Both the position numbers and the translations under genes were made by a program. From Clostridia bacterium (GTDB taxonomy: Bacteria; Bacillota; Clostridia; UBA1212), in NCBI GenBank assembly GCA_017625675.1, contig JAGAKK010000065.1, forward strand, positions 1 through 34,955: a stretch of 34,955 bases of DNA, read 5' to 3'. Shown here piece after piece: positions 6,964 to 15,286 of this stretch. How positions within the stretch are numbered: the first letter of the stretch is position 1; each line of letters starts with the position of its first letter. The notes below the pieces were generated by a model, which was given only the letters and a program-made list of their open reading frames with translations, was not told the DNA's origin and made no database searches.

Positions 6964-8316
6964 TTAAACTCCCAGTCGGCTTTCTATCAACGCCGCAAGG
7001 ACTTCTGCCTTGCTTCTGATGTAGTCTTTGTCCTCGCCTTCGATCATAACTCGCACCAAGGGCTCCGTTCCTGATGGCCTTATAACCACCCTGCCCTTGC
7101 CGTTGAACTCCTGCTCCAGGGCCTCGCACATTCCCTTTATGTCAGGGTCGTCCATATATGTGTATTTAAGCTCGTTGCGGACTTTTGCATTGACAAGCAC
7201 CTGCGGAAGGGCTTTGAAAACTGATGCAAGCTCTGACAGGGTTTTTCCTTCCTTGCAAACTGCCGCGGCAATTTTTACCGCTGTAAGCATACCGTCTCCC
7301 GTGGTGTTGTCCTGCAGGCATATTACGTGGCCGGATTGTTCTCCGCCTAGCACATAACCGCTTTTAATCATTTCCTCAAGGACGTATCGGTCTCCGACTT
7401 TCGTCTTCGCCAGCTTGATGCCCTGCTTTTCTGCCATGATGTCAACACCCATGTTGCTCATTATCGTCACAACAAGAGTATCCTGCAATAATAAACCTTG
7501 CTTTTTAAGCTGGATAGCCAGTATCGACATTATTGCGTCGCCGTCCACCACGTTGCCCTTTTCGTCAATCGCAAGAAGTCTGTCAGCGTCGCCGTCAAAG
7601 GCAAAGCCTATGTCAGCGCCTACCTCAACAACCTTTTCCGCCAATCCCTCAAGGTGAGTAGAACCGCACTTTTTATTGATATTTACACCGTCAGGCTCGT
7701 TGCCGATAACGATAACCGATGCTCCCAGCATCGTAAAAAGCCTGGGCGCAATGGCAAAAGACGCTCCGTTAGCACAATCAAGCACGATTTTCTTCCCTGC
7801 AAAGATACAATCAACCCCTGCAAGCAAATACTCAAGATAATCATCGGCGGCAGTTTCGCAAACCTCCACCCTGCCCAAGGCTTCGCCTACGGGATAAGGG
7901 ATATCGCTGTCGTCACCGGTCACTAACTTTTCGATAAGCTCTTCCGTTTCGTCAAGCAACTTGTAACCCTGATCGCTGAAAAACTTGATGCCGTTAAACT
8001 CAAAGGAGTTGTGAGAAGCAGAGATCATAACACCTGCATCGGCCTCGTATTTTCTCGTAAGATATGCAATGGCAGGTGTAGGGATAACGCCAACCTTTAC
8101 GGCTGTCGCCCCTGTGGAGCAAATTCCTGCAATCATAGCATTTTCAAGCATCGGACCCGAAAGTCTGGTGTCCATTCCCACAAGGATCGTAGGCTTGTGC
8201 GCCTTGTTCAAAGCCAGAACGTACGCGCCTGCACGCCCCAACCTATACGCAAGTTCAGGCGTCAAGTCCTTGTTGGCAACACCGCGCACGCCGTCAGTGC
8301 CAAACAATTTTCCCAT
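6964..8316 (-). CDS. glmM: Phosphoglucosamine mutase GlmM
   Basis: This cytoplasmic enzyme converts glucosamine-6-phosphate to glucosamine-1-phosphate, feeding UDP-GlcNAc and peptidoglycan synthesis. The 450-residue protein opens with the family signature MGKLFGTDGVRGVAN. The active-site phosphoserine loop is MISASHNS (Ser101), the Mg-binding loop is FDGDADR (about 240), and the phosphate-binding C-terminal loop is RPSGTEPLVRVM. Length is standard. The ATG is preceded by AGAAGG at suitable distance, and a promoter (TTGTAT-N17-TATACT) lies at 8358-8386. It has no cdaA/cdaR neighbours, unlike the common Firmicute arrangement. Confidence 0.97.
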   Translation of the reverse strand: MGKLFGTDGVRGVANKDLTPELAYRLGRAGAYVLALNKAHKPTILVGMDTRLSGPMLENAMIAGICSTGATAVKVGVIPTPAIAYLTRKYEADAGVMISASHNSFEFNGIKFFSDQGYKLLDETEELIEKLVTGDDSDIPYPVGEALGRVEVCETAADDYLEYLLAGVDCIFAGKKIVLDCANGASFAIAPRLFTMLGASVIVIGNEPDGVNINKKCGSTHLEGLAEKVVEVGADIGFAFDGDADRLLAIDEKGNVVDGDAIMSILAIQLKKQGLLLQDTLVVTIMSNMGVDIMAEKQGIKLAKTKVGDRYVLEEMIKSGYVLGGEQSGHVICLQDNTTGDGMLTAVKIAAAVCKEGKTLSELASVFKALPQVLVNAKVRNELKYTYMDDPDIKGMCEALEQEFNGKGRVVIRPSGTEPLVRVMIEGEDKDYIRSKAEVLAALIESRLGV

Positions 8317-8357
8317 AAATATAACCTTCTTTCAATCTCGCTGAAAATATTATCTTT

Positions 8358-8386
8358 AGTATACGCCTATTCTGTACAAAATACAA
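8358..8386 (-). promoter_or_regulatory. glmM promoter
   Basis: On the minus strand TTGTAT (8381-8386), a 17-base spacer and TATACT (8358-8363) precede glmM by about 40 bases. This is a good housekeeping sigma factor match with the standard spacing. Confidence 0.7.
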
Positions 8387-8507
8387 CTGTTTTTTTCAAA
8401 AAAATCAAATTTTTTTGATATTTAAGGACTTTTACGCAAAAAGCACCTGCCCGATTTTCATCGGACGGCGGTTGAATTATTTAAAGCGGAAGTGACAGGG
8501 GGGGGAA

Positions 8508-8648
8508 GTGACAGGGGGCAGGTCACTGTCACAAAAAATAAAACGTGACGGGAGACAGAGCATAAAAATTTTATTTGGTTTTGTCATATTTTTACGTGTG
8601 TCCCCTGTCATCATTCCAAAAGTGTGACAGTGACCTGCCCCCTGTCAC
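8508..8648. repeat. Composite palindromic element, GTGACAGGGG type
   Basis: A 25-base perfect inverted repeat forms the ends (8508-8532 and 8624-8648; core GTGACAGGGGGCAGG). Inside is an 18-base module, on the minus strand GATGACAGGGGACACACG (8595-8612), that is identical to 31656-31673 in the second large copy. A further partial unit GTGACAGGGG sits just outside at 8492-8501. The element starts about 120 bases upstream of the glmM promoter and ends 26 bases from the IS200 right-end hairpin. No ORF is present. Confidence 0.85.
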
Positions 8649-8807
8649 GCCCTCTGTTACACTTATATAATCATAACCACCAGTAAACTGGTGGTTTGAC
8701 TTGCCCCTAGAAGGGGCTTTTACAGGCTTAGCCCCTGAAAGGGGCGCAGAAGTTTGACACCGCATTACCATCACAGGCAGCCGCTCACGTGCGGCTGTCT
8801 TTTTTGC

Positions 8808-9284
8808 CTACTTGTTCTTACTACCCGTAAACGGGTCCATATACTCCTTTATACTGATTCGATCACAGGCATAATCTTCTTCGAGCTGGTTTCGTATGTA
8901 TTCTTCAATAATTTTCTTGTTCTTGCCTACTGTGTCTACGTAGTATCCTCTGCACCAGAAGTTTCTGCTTCCATATTTGTATTTCAAGTTTGCGTGTCTG
9001 TCGAATATCATCAAAGAACTTTTTCCCTTGAGAAAGCCCATAAATTGTGCTACACTGTAATATGGTGGAATTGTCACCAACATATGTATATGGTCTACAC
9101 ATGTTTCGGCCTCTATGATTTCCACTCCTTTTTGTTCACACAATTTCCTCAGTATTTCTCCAATATCTCTTCGTAATTGCCCATATATTTCTTTTCGTCT
9201 GTATTTTGGTGCAAACACTATGTGATATTGACATCTGTAACTTGAATGAGCGGTGTGCTTAATTTCATTGTTTGTTTTATTCAT
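8808..9284 (-). CDS. tnpA: IS200-type Y1 transposase TnpA
   Basis: This 158-residue single-domain HUH transposase moves single-stranded DNA by a peel-and-paste mechanism using hairpin ends. The HUH motif is His65-Ile-His67 in CVDHIHMLVTIPP. The likely nucleophile is Tyr129 in KKIIEEYIRNQLEE. The conserved YRCQYHIVFAPKYRRKEIYG stretch (16-35) is typical. Length is normal for IS200 TnpA and the frame is intact, so the element may be mobile. AAGGAGG lies upstream of the ATG but is buried in a long stem (9290-9358). The alternative, a REP-associated RAYT transposase, is less likely because flanking hairpins fit IS200 ends. Confidence 0.95.
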   Translation of the reverse strand: MNKTNNEIKHTAHSSYRCQYHIVFAPKYRRKEIYGQLRRDIGEILRKLCEQKGVEIIEAETCVDHIHMLVTIPPYYSVAQFMGFLKGKSSLMIFDRHANLKYKYGSRNFWCRGYYVDTVGKNKKIIEEYIRNQLEEDYACDRISIKEYMDPFTGSKNK

Positions 9285-9289
9285 TTGCT

Positions 9290-9358
9290 AAAAACCTCCT
9301 TGATACTTTTAGGTAATGCGGTCGCCAAACCATTTACCATTGTATCACGGAGGTTTTT
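9290..9358 (-). promoter_or_regulatory. tnpA 5' stem-loop hiding the ribosome binding site
   Basis: Two 17-base arms (9290-9306 and 9342-9358) are complementary with a single mismatch. The arm next to the gene contains the AAGGAGG ribosome binding site of tnpA, so in the mRNA it would be paired. A smaller inner pairing (GGTAATG with CATTTACC) lies in the loop. Such translation-blocking 5' structures are documented for IS200 and keep transposition rare. Confidence 0.65.
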
Positions 9359-9430
9359 CTCATGCTAAAGCTTTCTATCTTCCCCCAGTAGAACTGGGGG
9401 TTTATTTCCACGCCTAAAGGCACCAAAAAG

Positions 9431-9462
9431 ACCCCGCGGCTCACTACTGCGAGCTGCGGGGT
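9431..9462 (-). terminator. pckG terminator
   Basis: The stem ACCCCGC/GCGGGGT, extended by an inner AGCT-containing stem, lies 36 bases past the pckG stop. On the minus strand it is followed by CTTTTTGG. It is a clear intrinsic terminator separating pckG from the insertion sequence. Confidence 0.85.
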
Positions 9463-9497
9463 TGCAATTTAATGTTTTCTATTTAACATAAGAAATT

Positions 9498-11255
9498 TCA
9501 GCCGTTGATTCTCTTCTTAAGAGCCTCGTACTGATTCTTAATCTCCTCAGGGAGCCTGTCGAACTGAGCAAGATGCTTCTCAATGTCAGCAACTTCTGTA
9601 GTCCAGGAATCTTTATCAATAGAAAGAAGTCCCTTGAGTGTGTCAAGATCTATGCCGCTGCCCTCAAGGTCGATATCCTCAGGGTTAGGTACGTAACCGA
9701 TAGCAGTTTCTACTGCATCAACCTGACCATTGCAACGAGCAAGGATCCAGAGAAGAACACGGAGGTTGTCACCGAATCCGGGCCAGATAAACTTGCCGTT
9801 TTCATCAGTTCTGAACCAGTTAACGTTGAAGATCTTAGGAGGATTAGGAATTTTCTTACCCATCTCAAGCCAGTGCTGGAAGTAGTCACCCATATTGTAA
9901 CCACAGAAAGGTCTCATAGCCATAGGATCTCTTCTTACAACACCTACAGCACCTGTAGCAGCTGCTGTGGTCTCAGAAGCCATAGTAGAACCGATGAATA
10001 CACCGTGCTCCCAATCAAATGACTGGTAAACCAGCGGAGCAACCTTTGCACGACGGCCACCGAATACGATTGCAGAAATCGGAACACCTGCAGGATCTTC
10101 CCAGTTCTCAGAGATGCAAGGACACTGACCGGCAGGAGCTGTAAATCTGGAGTTAGGATGAGCAGCCTTCTCTGTGCTGTCGGGAGTCCACTTGTTTCCT
10201 CTCCAATCAATAGCCTCAGCAGGAGCAGGAACACCCATTCCTTCCCACCATACTGTATTATCAGCTGTATTAATAGCAACGTTTGTGAAGATAGTGTTCT
10301 TCTTACATGTAAGAAGAGCATTGGGGTTTGACTTCATGCTTGTTCCGGGAGCAACGCCGAAGAAACCTGACTCAGGGTTAACTGCCCAGAGTCTTCCGTC
10401 CTCACCAATTCTGAGCCATGCAATATCGTCGCCTACTGTCCATACCTTGTAACCCATCTCCTGATACTTCTTCGGAGGAATAAGCATAGCGAGATTTGTC
10501 TTTCCGCATGCGCTGGGGAATGCAGCAGAAACGTACTGTGTATTTCCTGTAGGATCCTGAACGCCGAGGATAAGCATGTGCTCAGCCATCCAGCCTTCCT
10601 TACGACCAAGCCAGCTGGCAATACGAAGAGCAAAGCACTTCTTTCCGAGGAGAACGTTTCCGCCGTAGCCTGAACCGATGGACCAGATAGCATTGTCCTC
10701 AGGGAAGTGGCAGATGTATCTCTTCTCAGGATTGATCTCGCCCTTTGAGTGGAGACCCTTGATGAAGTTAGGAGAATCTCCCAACATATCCATAGCGATC
10801 TTACCCATTCTAGTCATAATTCTCATATTAAGAACTACGTAGATGCTGTCGGTGATCTCGATACCAACCTTGCTGAACTCAGAGTTAGCAGGTCCCATAA
10901 TGTAAGGGATAACGTACATTGTTCTGCCCTTCATAGAGCCTGTGAAAAGTGTTCCGAGCTTCGCATAAGCAGCGCTCTTCTCCATCCAGTTATTGATCGG
11001 GCCTGCATCTTCCTTCTTCTCTGTACAGATGAATGTAAGGTGCTCTACACGGGCAACGTCATTCTCTGCTGTTTTATGATAGTAGCAACCGGGAAGCTCA
11101 GTCTGGTTAAGTTCAATAAGCTCTCCTGTAGATAAAGCCTGCTTAGTGAGGCGCTCCTTCTCTTCCTGTGAACCGTCAAGCCAGACAATCTCATCAGGCT
11201 GAGTCATAGCAGCCATCTGTTCAACCCATTCGTTAACATACTTATTGTTGTACAT
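9498..11255 (-). CDS. pckG: Phosphoenolpyruvate carboxykinase (GTP)
   Basis: This cytoplasmic enzyme interconverts oxaloacetate plus GTP with PEP, GDP and CO2. In anaerobes it often runs in the carboxylating direction to make oxaloacetate from PEP. The 585-residue protein has the GTP-type P-loop FPSACGKTNLAM with the hallmark reactive Cys250, plus the conserved PKIFNVNWFR segment and the R-rich GGRRAKVAPLVYQS loop. Length matches the GTP family (PF00821) and not the shorter ATP family. AAGGAAGG precedes the ATG. It appears monocistronic, with its own terminator. Codons are notably optimised relative to the cas genes, suggesting high expression. Confidence 0.97.
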   Translation of the reverse strand: MYNNKYVNEWVEQMAAMTQPDEIVWLDGSQEEKERLTKQALSTGELIELNQTELPGCYYHKTAENDVARVEHLTFICTEKKEDAGPINNWMEKSAAYAKLGTLFTGSMKGRTMYVIPYIMGPANSEFSKVGIEITDSIYVVLNMRIMTRMGKIAMDMLGDSPNFIKGLHSKGEINPEKRYICHFPEDNAIWSIGSGYGGNVLLGKKCFALRIASWLGRKEGWMAEHMLILGVQDPTGNTQYVSAAFPSACGKTNLAMLIPPKKYQEMGYKVWTVGDDIAWLRIGEDGRLWAVNPESGFFGVAPGTSMKSNPNALLTCKKNTIFTNVAINTADNTVWWEGMGVPAPAEAIDWRGNKWTPDSTEKAAHPNSRFTAPAGQCPCISENWEDPAGVPISAIVFGGRRAKVAPLVYQSFDWEHGVFIGSTMASETTAAATGAVGVVRRDPMAMRPFCGYNMGDYFQHWLEMGKKIPNPPKIFNVNWFRTDENGKFIWPGFGDNLRVLLWILARCNGQVDAVETAIGYVPNPEDIDLEGSGIDLDTLKGLLSIDKDSWTTEVADIEKHLAQFDRLPEEIKNQYEALKKRING

Positions 11256-11446
11256 GAAAATTCCTTCCTTTCATATTATAATCAATGCAACTGAAACAAC
11301 TTTTAGTACATTGACTTTTAATAATCACTTTCAATGATTTAATTTTATAATTCTATTCACCAAGGGCAAATAAAATTACTGCGTTAATTATATCGCAACT
11401 GAAAAAAAAAGTCTACAAAAACTTTGTAAAATAATATCCCTGAAGA

Positions 11447-11749
11447 TTAAGTATTTTTAACACACTTTTTCTCCCTGCAAAGAGCATCTTCACAAAATCC
11501 GGCGCCATAACGAAACCCATTGACAAAACTATTTTTACAAGCAACGCCCAAGGCCTCCTCCCAGGCCGCTGTGTAGTCTTCAACGCACCGCAAAGCATCA
11601 CAACAAGCCTCATTCCGGATAGCATCGCAAAGCCGGTCACGACAGGACAAAATACTGTCCGACAATACAGAAAACTCCCCGGTCTTATCCTCTCCCCAAT
11701 ATTGGGCCTCTATTCTTCCGTAATAAAAATCTTCTATAAAACCACTCAT
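11447..11749 (-). CDS. Small DUF6809-like hypothetical protein
   Basis: From the ATG at 11749 the protein is about 100 residues, acidic at the start and Cys-rich at the end. It begins MSGFIEDFYYGRIEAQ, which resembles small Clostridia proteins of the DUF6809 type (M-E-FL-LYYGNI..P). A middle stretch SFVNGFRYGAGF near residue 83 also fits that family. An AGGGGG box sits 8 bases before this ATG; the frame is open to an earlier ATG at 11767 that has no ribosome binding site of its own. Function is unknown. It lies alone between pckG and the divergent hydrolase. The family link is from recollection of the pattern. Confidence 0.6.
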   Translation of the reverse strand: MSGFIEDFYYGRIEAQYWGEDKTGEFSVLSDSILSCRDRLCDAIRNEACCDALRCVEDYTAAWEEALGVACKNSFVNGFRYGAGFCEDALCREKKCVKNT

Positions 11750-11874
11750 CGCCTGCGCCCCCTGCATTTACTTGTGATGAAAATTATGTTACACTGGCAT
11801 TGTCGCTTCGTCAAATTTTCCGGGAAATACGGAAATAAATGTGCAGAAGCAGAACATTATCGGGAGTGACGTCA

Positions 11875-12810
11875 ATGGTTGCCGCAGGAATTATTCTTGC
11901 AATATTAATTATCGCTGTTCTGGTTGTTTCTTACGTATGTTACCGGATGGCTTTTTACTCTTCAAAAAAGCGTCGCGAAGGCTACAGCAGGCTGCCCGAG
12001 GAAGAGCAATATGCGCCCCACAGAGAACTTATGAGTTCACTTTTTAAGGAGCTTGCAGAAATTCCTTTTGAGGAAGTCCGCATAAAGTCCCACGATGGCC
12101 TTACACTGTTCGGAAGATATTATCATTATCGCGACGGTGCTCCTTTGGAAATTGAATTTCACGGCTACAGAGGACACGCCTTCCGCGATTTTTGCGGCGG
12201 AAACAAGCTCACCCGGAATTCAGGAAGCAACATCCTTCTCGTGGACCAGAGAGCTCACGGTGAAAGCGGCGGCCATACCATAACCTTTGGCGTCAAGGAG
12301 CGCTTCGATTGCCTTTCCTGTTGTAATTACGCCGTAAATCGATTTGGCAAAGACCAGAAAATCATTCTTGCAGGGGCGTCAATGGGCGCGGCAACGGTAC
12401 TTATGGCATCAGATCTTCCCTTGCCCGAAAACGTCAAGGGCATAATTGCAGACAGTCCCTATTCTTCCCCCAAGGACATAATAAAAAAGATCTGCGGACA
12501 GGATATGGGTATCCCCGCAAACCTTGCTTATCCTTTTATATGGCTTGGAGCCTCAATCTTCGGCGGTTTTAACGTAAATAGCGCCGCCGCTGAAACTTCC
12601 GTAAAAAACGCAAAAGTGCCGCTTTTAATAATCCACGGCACTGACGACAGGTACGTTCCTTGCTCAATGAGCCAGAGCATTTATAAAAATTGCCCTCAGG
12701 GCACAGAACTTTTAATTATGGAAAACGCAGGCCACGTGCTGAGTTTTACCACTGACCCTGAGAGATACAAAAACACGGTTGCGGAGTTTAAAAATAAAAT
12801 TCTGAATTGA
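11875..12810 (+). CDS. Membrane-anchored alpha/beta hydrolase
   Basis: The 311-residue protein is an alpha/beta-hydrolase fold serine hydrolase of unknown substrate. One N-terminal membrane segment (about 3-23) is followed by a basic stretch (KKRRE), so the catalytic domain probably faces the cytoplasm. The catalytic triad is visible: nucleophile Ser169 in GASMGAA, Asp in HGTDDRYVP (about 259) and His in ENAGHVLSF (about 288). The oxyanion-loop region is EFHGYRGH. This resembles the widespread Firmicute YqkD/FrsA-like group. The start at 11875 is chosen because GGGAG lies 8 bases upstream; an earlier GTG-type start adding 12 residues has no ribosome binding site. It is convergent with the methyltransferase gene. 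Confidence 0.85.
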   Translation: MVAAGIILAILIIAVLVVSYVCYRMAFYSSKKRREGYSRLPEEEQYAPHRELMSSLFKELAEIPFEEVRIKSHDGLTLFGRYYHYRDGAPLEIEFHGYRGHAFRDFCGGNKLTRNSGSNILLVDQRAHGESGGHTITFGVKERFDCLSCCNYAVNRFGKDQKIILAGASMGAATVLMASDLPLPENVKGIIADSPYSSPKDIIKKICGQDMGIPANLAYPFIWLGASIFGGFNVNSAAAETSVKNAKVPLLIIHGTDDRYVPCSMSQSIYKNCPQGTELLIMENAGHVLSFTTDPERYKNTVAEFKNKILN

Positions 12811-12821
12811 ATTTTATGAGG

Positions 12822-12871
12822 TTTCCGCCTGAAAAGTGTCGAATTTATAAAATTTTCCGCCTGAAAAGTGT
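12822..12871. repeat. Two 18-base direct repeats in a convergent gap
   Basis: TTTCCGCCTGAAAAGTGT occurs at 12822-12839 and again exactly at 12854-12871, a 32-base period, between the ends of the hydrolase and methyltransferase genes. No convincing hairpin terminator is visible here. The role is unknown. Confidence 0.8.
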
Positions 12872-12877
12872 TTTTCC

Positions 12878-13723
12878 CTATTTCTTTGCCACCACGTACA
12901 CCCTGCCGCTGTCCTCTTTCACTTTTCCAAAAGAGAGGCTTCCGCAGGTGCGTCGCACCTTAAATCCGCCCGCGGTCAACGACTCGGTAATCTCCTCCAA
13001 AGTCCAGGCCTTTTCCCTGATGGAATCGTCAGTCCTTGTGAAAAGTTCCTCGGCATCCTCATTATCGTCAACGTCGCAACGCTGATAAACCGTAATGTCG
13101 TACTCGCAAATGCCGCTTTTTTCATTGTAACGGGAGGTCCAGAGGCAAGTGCCCTCTTCGCCGTCCTCGTAAAAAACGTTGCCGCCTTTTCCCACACGTG
13201 ACTCAAAATGAGAAGGTGTCAGGAAGTCAAATATCAGAAGGCCGCCCTCGTCCACAAAATTGTAAATGCGCTTAAAAAAAGCATCAAGGCGCTTGCGGGT
13301 GGTAATATGGTTCACTCCGTCCGTCATGCAAAGCACCGCGGCAAAAGAGCCGTACATATCCATTCTGCACATATCCTGACAAAGCCACAAAATCTCAAGG
13401 CCCTTTGCCTCTGCCGTATCCATTGCGGTATAAAGCATATCCATGCTGATGTCAAGGCCCGTCATATCGTAGCCTCTTTCGCCAAGAATACACGTAAGCG
13501 CGCCTGTTCCGCATGCACAATCCAGCACAAGAGTAGAATTCTCCACGTCCTCGCCGTTGACGCCTCCGACCTCGTCGCCTTTTGTCAGATTTTGCCCTGA
13601 AGCCACAGCCTTTATCCCCGGATTTCCATACTTAAAAAAGCACTTTTCCGCAAAATCAGCAACCTTTTCGTGATTCAGGTCTGCCGTGTAGGTATCGTAA
13701 AATTTAGCAACGCCGTCATACAT
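12878..13723 (-). CDS. Class I SAM-dependent methyltransferase
   Basis: The 281-residue protein has a class I methyltransferase fold. The SAM-binding motif I is VLDCACGTGALT (66-77), motif II acidic residue is in YDMTGLDIS (about 85-93), and CQDMCRMDMYGSFAAVLCMTDG (about 115-135) covers motifs III-IV. The opening MYDGVAKFYDTYTADLNHEKVADF is typical of YdaC/UbiE-like small-molecule methyltransferases in Clostridia. About 25 residues (38-63) before motif I look like an insertion, since most relatives go directly from the first helix to this motif. It starts 2 bases after the S41 protease stop, so the two are almost certainly co-translated. The substrate is unknown. Confidence 0.85.
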   Translation of the reverse strand: MYDGVAKFYDTYTADLNHEKVADFAEKCFFKYGNPGIKAVASGQNLTKGDEVGGVNGEDVENSTLVLDCACGTGALTCILGERGYDMTGLDISMDMLYTAMDTAEAKGLEILWLCQDMCRMDMYGSFAAVLCMTDGVNHITTRKRLDAFFKRIYNFVDEGGLLIFDFLTPSHFESRVGKGGNVFYEDGEEGTCLWTSRYNEKSGICEYDITVYQRCDVDDNEDAEELFTRTDDSIREKAWTLEEITESLTAGGFKVRRTCGSLSFGKVKEDSGRVYVVAKK

Positions 13724-13725
13724 AA

Positions 13726-15240
13726 TCAGTCATTACCGCCTTCAATTATCTCAATCGCCTTGTTGAGCTGCAGGTCCTGTCCCTCAGGAATTTCCAAGGG
13801 CATAGTGTTTTTGTATTCCTCTGCCAACTCAACCTTTACGGTGGGCTCAATTCCCACACCGTCAATGCACTCGCCGGAGGGTGTAAAATATCTTGAATAG
13901 GAGAGTACAATGCCGCTGCCGTCCTTGTCAAATACTCTGTTTATCTGGGAAAGGGCCTTTCCGTAGGTGTGAACTCCCACGATTTCGCCTTTCTTAAAAT
14001 CTCTGAATGCCCCTGTCACAAGCTCTGACGCGCTGGCTGAGTTCTGATTTACCAGAATCACCACCGGCACCGTTATCTCGTTTTTGTCGGACTTTATCTC
14101 GGTAAGGATTTTGTCGTTTCTGTCCCTTGAGGTGGCAATAGTTCCCTCGGGCAAAATAATATCCGCCACCGCCGTTGCCTCGTCTGCATAGCCGCCCGGG
14201 TTATTTCTGAGGTCGATAATGATTCCCTTGGCGCCTGCCTCTGCCGCCTTATCCACTGCGGCCTTGAACTCCTTGGACGTATCCTTAATAAATTGCTTTA
14301 TTTCAATATATTTGATGCCTGAACGCAATTCTCTGTACTCTACTGACTGAGGAATAATTTTCTCCGTAACAACCTCTGCATCAAGAACAGAACCGTCTGC
14401 CTTTACCGCCTTGATCTTTATTGCGGTTCCCTCAACCTTAAGAATCGCCGACAATTCCTCAGTGCTCAGCTCTGCCGCCGCTTTTCCGTTGATACGGGTA
14501 ATAACGTCACCTGCAACAAACCCTGCTTTCTCCGCAGGAGAGCCCTCAAACACCTCTGTAACCAGCAAGCCCTCCTCGCAGGCAGACACAGAGAAGCCAA
14601 CGCCCGTGTAGCTTCCCTCGACAAAGGAAGTGTACGAGTCCATGTTTCCGGGAGCATAATATCCGCCGTAGGGGTCTTCAAGAGAGGAAACCATTCCCTC
14701 AATCGCGCCCTCTATCATATCGTTAATGTCATAGTCTTTGTAATAATTGGCCCTGACAAAGTCAAGAATCTCCTGAAATTTTGCAACCTTGTCAGCGTCA
14801 AGCTTCTTGTCGTCAAAGCAAACCGAACTGCTCTTATATATCTTGGTTTCCTTCTTATACATGCCTCTGGCAACCAAAAATGTCACAAAAACAGTAACAA
14901 TTATTACCACGGCAAAAGCGAGAAACAAGGACAGGAAATTCAATTTTACCTTGTCGCCGTCCTCAGCCTCTTCTTCATCAGGAATTTCCGAAACAGTCTC
15001 TTCGGAGACCTCTCTCTGCTCTTCGGAAGGCTTTTCCTCTTCGGGCGGGTTTTCGCCACTGTTTTCAGAAGACTCCTGAGCCTCTTTCGGTTCTTCTTTT
15101 ATATCTGAAACTGCAACCTCGTCAAAAAAGCGGGCAGCCCAAGGCGAGAGGACACGATTTTCGCCGTCTGTCCCCTTTGCCTCCTCAGTTTTCACTTCAT
15201 TATCAATTTTCTTCTCGTTTTCGTCGTCCATAATATTCAT
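13726..15240 (-). CDS. S41 family C-terminal processing protease
   Basis: The 504-residue membrane-anchored serine protease has a long acidic N-terminal cytoplasmic region (1-98), one membrane segment (about 101-125), a PDZ domain (about 213-285, YTGVGFSVSACEEGLLVTEV and AGFVAGDVITRING) and an S41 catalytic domain. The DLRNNPGG strand and NQNSASASELVTGAF (about 397-411) carry the catalytic serine region, and GKALSQ supplies the catalytic lysine. C-terminal processing proteases of this type trim envelope and spore-signalling proteins. It follows ftsX by 46 bases. GGAGG sits only 3 bases before the chosen ATG; a second ATG at 15231 has a 12-base spacing, so the true start is uncertain by 3 codons. 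Confidence 0.93.
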   Translation of the reverse strand: MNIMDDENEKKIDNEVKTEEAKGTDGENRVLSPWAARFFDEVAVSDIKEEPKEAQESSENSGENPPEEEKPSEEQREVSEETVSEIPDEEEAEDGDKVKLNFLSLFLAFAVVIIVTVFVTFLVARGMYKKETKIYKSSSVCFDDKKLDADKVAKFQEILDFVRANYYKDYDINDMIEGAIEGMVSSLEDPYGGYYAPGNMDSYTSFVEGSYTGVGFSVSACEEGLLVTEVFEGSPAEKAGFVAGDVITRINGKAAAELSTEELSAILKVEGTAIKIKAVKADGSVLDAEVVTEKIIPQSVEYRELRSGIKYIEIKQFIKDTSKEFKAAVDKAAEAGAKGIIIDLRNNPGGYADEATAVADIILPEGTIATSRDRNDKILTEIKSDKNEITVPVVILVNQNSASASELVTGAFRDFKKGEIVGVHTYGKALSQINRVFDKDGSGIVLSYSRYFTPSGECIDGVGIEPTVKVELAEEYKNTMPLEIPEGQDLQLNKAIEIIEGGND

Positions 15241-15286
15241 TGACCTCCGAAATTTATCTTTTGCACGGTAATAATCATATTAACAG

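Larger units (their letters stand above)
8675..9400 (-). mobile_element. IS200/IS605-family insertion sequence (tnpA only)
   Basis: The element is one tnpA gene flanked by terminal hairpins and no tnpB, the IS200 layout. The right-end hairpin is a perfect 10-base-pair stem at 8675-8696 (AACCACCAGT/ACTGGTGGTT). The left-end hairpin is CCCCCAG/CTGGGGG at 9382-9400. Further stems sit near the right end: GCCCCTAGAAGGGGC at 8703-8717, its variant at 8731-8745, and AGCCGC../GCGGCT at about 8779-8796. As expected for this family, there are no terminal inverted repeats in the classic sense and no target duplication can be seen. Exact ends are uncertain by a few bases, because the cleavage sites lie outside the hairpins. 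Confidence 0.85.

Noticed and set aside
8754..9176. Plus-strand ORF opposite tnpA
   Set aside because: It is the antisense shadow of the transposase and includes terminal hairpins.
11413..11640. Alternative minus-strand ORF overlapping the DUF6809-like gene
   Set aside because: No ribosome binding site and no recognisable content; the other frame has a ribosome binding site and a family-like start.
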